DNA from: Candidatus Latescibacterota bacterium
GTDB lineage: Bacteria > Latescibacterota > UBA2968 > UBA8231
Reading direction: 5' to 3'
Length of the DNA stretch: 64,000 nt
Assembly (NCBI GenBank): GCA_007136405.1
Contig: SLHA01000019.1
Span: 1 to 64,000 of the forward strand
Below are positions 60,779 through 64,000 of this stretch, piece after piece. The position numbers were made by a program, and so were the translations under genes. A model generated the notes under the pieces. It was not told the DNA's origin. It saw only the letters and a program-made list of their open reading frames with translations, and did not search any database. The first letter of the stretch is position 1, and every line of letters starts with the position of its first letter.

Positions 60779-62144
60779 GAGGGGCAGCGTTCCGCGCTGC
60801 CTGAACCAGCGTGGCCCGGGTAGCTGGATCCTCCCAGCGGCGGCGCGCGTCATCGCTGAGCGCATGGAGTGGGTCGAAGTACAGGAACCGCTTGCCAGGC
60901 TTCACCGCGGGACTGGTGAAAACCGATATGCCATGTTCGCGGTCGTAGTGCGTATAGGAATGGACATCACGTTTTCCGCCGCCCCCCGGGGTATCCACCA
61001 CAAAGGTGGGCGAGTTGAAACCCGAGGTCAGGCCGCGCACTTCCTTTTCCAGTTCCATGGCCGTGAACAGTGACGTGCGCAGGTCTTCGACACCGGTTAC
61101 CAGATCGTGGGCGAAAACATAGTAAGGCTGGACATTCAGGTAGCCCAGGCGTTGAACCAGCAGGCGCATGGTATGGATATCGTCGTTGACACCACGCTGC
61201 AGAACCGTCTGATTGCGTACGATGACGCCATTTTCCGCCAGACGGTCCAGGCCCACCCGGGTAATCGCAGTGATTTCGGTGGGGTGGTTGAAGTGGGTGT
61301 GCAGAACCACCTGTTTATGCTGACGGCGACCTTGCTCGACCACCCGCAGCAACGCCGTCATCCAGGCATCGTTGGTGACCATGAGCTGGGGAATCACCGC
61401 CGGTCCCTTGGTGCCGTAGCGAATTCGGCGCACGTGGTCGATGTCCAGCAGACAGGTACCCAACCGCTCGATAGACGCAGCCCCGAGGTTGGCGACATCC
61501 CCGCCGCTCACCACCACGTCTTCGAGCTCCGGCCGTGAGCGGATATACTCGATAGCCTGATCCCAGCGCTGCCGCTGGGCACCGAAGTGCAGTTTTGACA
61601 GGCCTTCCGTATCCAGCCCCACCGCATACGATCGCGTGCAGCAACGGCAGTAGACGGGGCACGTGTCCAGCGCCAGAAACAGCGCCCGGTCGAAATAGCG
61701 GTGGGTCAATCCGGGCGCAGGAGAATCCTGTTGCTCACCCAGGGCATCCCGGGTGACCTGCGGGTGGTCCGGCAACAGGCGCGAAGCCAGGGGGACGAAC
61801 TGGATGCGCAGCGGATCCTCGTACGGTTGCTGCCAGTCGATCAGACTGAGGATATAGGGGGTCAACCGGAAGCTCATGGTGGACCGGGAGATGCCCTGCT
61901 CCACGTCCTCCATGAACCGGGGAGGAACCAGACGGCCCACGATGTCCGCCAGCCGTCCCGGCGAGGTGACACTGTGGCGCACCTGGAACCGGTAGTCATG
62001 AAACTCCGCCGCGTCCGTATTGCGATAGGCCGGAATGCGCCGCCAGAATTCATCTTCACGGAGATCCCTGTGGGCCAGTGCCTCGCTCGGTACTGGCGGT
62101 CTGCTGATATATTCCGGAGAAGCTGCGGTGGTATCGACGGCCAT
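60771..62144 (-). CDS. KamA-family radical SAM aminomutase-like protein
   Basis: 457 aa radical SAM, PLP-dependent protein of the lysine 2,3-aminomutase family. CPVYCRCCTR holds the 4Fe-4S CxxxCxxC; RGVND and a following HDL carry the two Asp that bind the substrate amino group; DTPGGGGK carries the PLP lysine. All key residues are present. Substrate could be lysine, glutamate or another amino acid. ATG at 62144 has AAGGTG at 6 nt. Confidence 0.9.
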   Translation of the reverse strand: MAVDTTAASPEYISRPPVPSEALAHRDLREDEFWRRIPAYRNTDAAEFHDYRFQVRHSVTSPGRLADIVGRLVPPRFMEDVEQGISRSTMSFRLTPYILSLIDWQQPYEDPLRIQFVPLASRLLPDHPQVTRDALGEQQDSPAPGLTHRYFDRALFLALDTCPVYCRCCTRSYAVGLDTEGLSKLHFGAQRQRWDQAIEYIRSRPELEDVVVSGGDVANLGAASIERLGTCLLDIDHVRRIRYGTKGPAVIPQLMVTNDAWMTALLRVVEQGRRQHKQVVLHTHFNHPTEITAITRVGLDRLAENGVIVRNQTVLQRGVNDDIHTMRLLVQRLGYLNVQPYYVFAHDLVTGVEDLRTSLFTAMELEKEVRGLTSGFNSPTFVVDTPGGGGKRDVHSYTHYDREHGISVFTSPAVKPGKRFLYFDPLHALSDDARRRWEDPATRATLVQAARNAAPPD

Positions 62145-62273
62145 GAGGTCACCTTGGTTTATGCTGCCTTGCAGAGTACGTCATTGCCGGGAGGCCGGGA
62201 CATTGGCGGTGTGGGCGAACAGGGTTGCGTGCTTGCGGCCTTCAGCCCGAGCTGTGGTCAAACGGGCCACGAT

Positions 62274-62594
62274 TCAGGCGCCTTGATCCGCGTTCTGGCC
62301 CTTGTTGTGGCTGCTGTCCCGCCAGTATTGTCGCACCATCTGCAGGACTTCCCACATGATGGTATCCCGGGTCACCCGGTCGATCAGCTTGTTGACCTGA
62401 TCCGCTTTCTGGGGCTCGATCAGACCCAGCCCCGCCATCATGGTCAGCTGCTGCACCATGCCGATCTGTAGCAGGGTCCGGTTCATGTCATCCAGCGGAA
62501 TGCTGGTCTTGGCGTCGAACTCCTCCACCACCACGGAGTATAATTCCGCCAGATCGTGAGCGATGGTGGTCTCTACGTGAAAAACCTTGTCCAT
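62274..62594 (-). CDS. Hypothetical 106 aa protein
   Basis: Mostly helical, with no Cys or membrane segment; MNRTLLQIGMVQQLTMMAGLGLIEPQKADQVNKLIDRV is the most structured part. ATG at 62594, AGG about 5 nt upstream. It is between the transaminase and KamA-family genes. Not recognised. Confidence 0.7.
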   Translation of the reverse strand: MDKVFHVETTIAHDLAELYSVVVEEFDAKTSIPLDDMNRTLLQIGMVQQLTMMAGLGLIEPQKADQVNKLIDRVTRDTIMWEVLQMVRQYWRDSSHNKGQNADQGA

Positions 62595-62764
62595 GGAACC
62601 TGTCTTTCCCGGCTAGAGCGTCCGGTAGGTTCGCCTGCGCCCGGCCGCAGCACCTCCCCCGGTGTCCCGGTGTCCGGTTGTGTCCGGTTACATGCACGGT
62701 CACGCCATAGTACCGGGCCCGTAACGTGGTTGCGGCTGCGCTCACACCACTCCGTCAGCCGGTC

Positions 62765-63613
62765 TCAACCGTCAACCGTTTCCAGGAAAGCCTGCCGGAG
62801 CGCCCGCGTCACCGGGCCGGGTGTGCCGGTACCGATCTGTTGACCATCCAACTGGACCACGGCCAGCGCCTCTGTCGTCGTACCGGCCAGAAGGACTTCC
62901 TCAGCCTGGAGGTATTCATCCAACAGGCAGTATTCCTGACGCACGGGTATAGACAGATCGGCGGCCAACTGGATCAACACGGCGCGCGTGATGCTGGGGA
63001 GAATGTGGTTCCCCGCGGGCGTGGTCCACAGTACGCCGTCGCGGACACAGAAGGAGCTGGTAGACGAGCCTTCGGTGACCCGGCCGGCATCGTCCACCAG
63101 CAGGGCCTCGAAAGCACCGGCGGCCACCGCGTCTTCCTTGGCCAGGATGTTGGGCAGCAACGAGACGCTCTTGATGTCACACCGTTTCCACCGCTGGTCC
63201 GGACGCGAGATGACCGCCACACCGCGTGCGTAGGTCTCCGGCGACAGCCGTTTCAACGCTTTGACAGTCATTACTATGGTAGGGCTGGCCGCGGGCCGCG
63301 GAAATTCATGGTGACGTGGAGCCGTACCTCGGGTGATTTGCAGGTAGATCAGCGCGTCGGCAAAACCGCTTCTGCGGATGCCTTCCATGATGATGGACTC
63401 CAAACCATGAGCGCGTACATCCAGCGACAGGCGCAGTTCGGCCAGACTGCGCTCCAGGCGTTGCAGGTGCGGTTCCAGTGCATACGGCTTGCCCCCGTAT
63501 ACAGCCACCACCTCGTACACCCCGTCGGCAAACTGGAAGCCGCGGTCCTCGATGGAAATCCGGGCTTCCGGGAGCGGCACGAAACTACCGTCCACATAAG
63601 CAACTTCCGGCAT
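62765..63613 (-). CDS. dat: D-amino-acid transaminase
   Basis: 282 aa fold-IV PLP aminotransferase. YVDGSFVPLPEARISIEDRGFQFADGVYEVV at the start and RCDIKSVSLLPNILAKEDA with the PLP Lys fit D-alanine transaminase (Dat) more than BCAT; EGSSTSSFCV and LLAGTTTEALAV are also typical. It may supply D-amino acids for the wall. ATG has AAGGGG at 9 nt. Confidence 0.88.
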   Translation of the reverse strand: MPEVAYVDGSFVPLPEARISIEDRGFQFADGVYEVVAVYGGKPYALEPHLQRLERSLAELRLSLDVRAHGLESIIMEGIRRSGFADALIYLQITRGTAPRHHEFPRPAASPTIVMTVKALKRLSPETYARGVAVISRPDQRWKRCDIKSVSLLPNILAKEDAVAAGAFEALLVDDAGRVTEGSSTSSFCVRDGVLWTTPAGNHILPSITRAVLIQLAADLSIPVRQEYCLLDEYLQAEEVLLAGTTTEALAVVQLDGQQIGTGTPGPVTRALRQAFLETVDG

Positions 63614-63628
63614 GGTGTCTTACCCCTT

Positions 63629-64000
63629 TCAGGTGTGGGATTCCGAGAGTGCCAGCCAAAGGGCGCGATAGTAACGCATCAGCCGCAGCGGTTCAGGGCT
63701 TTCCGGTATCTCGGCCAGCGTGTAGCCCTGGTAGCCATGGGTCTGCAACAGCTCGAACAGACGCCGCCAGGGGTATTCATTCCAGAGTTCGGTGATATGA
63801 ACCAGACGGATCCTGGGTTGCAACAGCGCGAAATTGGCGTCGATGGATCCGTCCACCATGTCCTGCATGTTGGAGTTCCAACACACGTACACATTGGGAT
63901 GATCCGCATGATCCATGATCTGCCGGATATGCGGCGGCTCACACGTCACTCGCCCATGGACCTCCAGGCGGATCTGCACACCCAGATTGCCGGCGAACTC
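63629..64000 (-). CDS. Sugar phosphate isomerase/epimerase-like protein, 3' part
   Basis: Open frame to the window edge; the N-terminus is off the window. Visible 123 residues end a xylose-isomerase-like TIM barrel: VYVCWNSNMQDMVDG, IRLVHITELWNEYPW and YTLAEIPESPEP. It ends 15 nt before dat, so both may be one unit. It belongs to the same broad superfamily as the 27952-28716 gene. Confidence 0.78.
   Translation of the reverse strand, partial: EFAGNLGVQIRLEVHGRVTCEPPHIRQIMDHADHPNVYVCWNSNMQDMVDGSIDANFALLQPRIRLVHITELWNEYPWRRLFELLQTHGYQGYTLAEIPESPEPLRLMRYYRALWLALSESHT

Overview
This is a GC-rich bacterial chromosome segment in which almost every gene has a strong GGAGG-type ribosome binding site and many genes start with GTG or TTG. 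It encodes outer-membrane-type beta barrels, a heptosyltransferase-like GT9 enzyme, MreB/MreC, and a short (281 aa) sigma-70 factor without region 1.1. It also encodes a 31-residue Arg/Lys-rich ribosomal-type protein of the AURKAIP1/COX24 (mS38-like) kind directly behind an HU gene. Together these suggest a Gram-negative, rod-shaped, probably uncultured member of the wider FCB assemblage (for example a Latescibacterota-like lineage). Strict Bacteroidota are less likely, because they generally lack Shine-Dalgarno sites. The lineage is inference; no 16S gene is present. I see no phage, insertion sequence or CRISPR array.

Positions 1-19.5 kb (all minus strand) hold information-processing genes. 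Read in the direction of transcription, a rimP-nusA-infB-ylxP(DUF503)-rbfA-truB-ribF-rpsO-pnp operon ends in a good intrinsic terminator and is followed at once by asnS-leuS. Upstream lies a DUF512 radical SAM gene-der-merR unit with its own terminator, then a tRNA-Gly with a consensus promoter. Further upstream is a unit of HU, the tiny ribosomal-type gene, tRNA-Arg, two tRNA-Pro and miaA. Positions 19.5-21.6 kb hold mreB-mreC and a small orphan protein resembling the tail of FliF.

Positions 21.7-28 kb carry a small hypothetical gene and a lipoprotein gene (plus strand), an Eis-like acetyltransferase gene (minus), then purB, pyrH and a flippase-like membrane protein gene (plus). Positions 28-34.5 kb (minus) run MinD-like ATPase, GT9 glycosyltransferase, a one-TM protein, a methyltransferase, ftsH (with a very good promoter) and a TIM-barrel epimerase-like gene. 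Positions 34.6-43.1 kb hold a Nudix hydrolase, a methyltransferase-nitrilase pair, a flavoprotein-nucleotidyltransferase pair, a large glycosidase-like protein and hemE followed by a small overlapping ORF.

Positions 43.1-55.4 kb (minus) form the accessory part: a UvrA paralogue with several broken ATPase motifs coupled to an HTH-metallo-beta-lactamase fusion; a URO-D-fold methyltransferase-like gene; an orphan BtuC/FecD permease; a TPR protein; two beta-barrel proteins; a DapA-family aldolase; and a 771 aa protein joining a metallo-beta-lactamase domain to cyclic-nucleotide-binding domains. Positions 55.8-64 kb return to housekeeping: tRNA-Asn, the sigma factor, dxr, rny, a KamA-family radical SAM enzyme, a D-amino-acid transaminase and a truncated TIM-barrel gene.

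The most unusual items are the degenerate UvrA/HTH-MBL pair, the MBL-cyclic-nucleotide protein, the single-domain riboflavin kinase in the ribF slot, the tiny ribosomal gene overlapping HU, repeats in the NusA tail, and a tandem 27-bp repeat in the sigma-factor leader.
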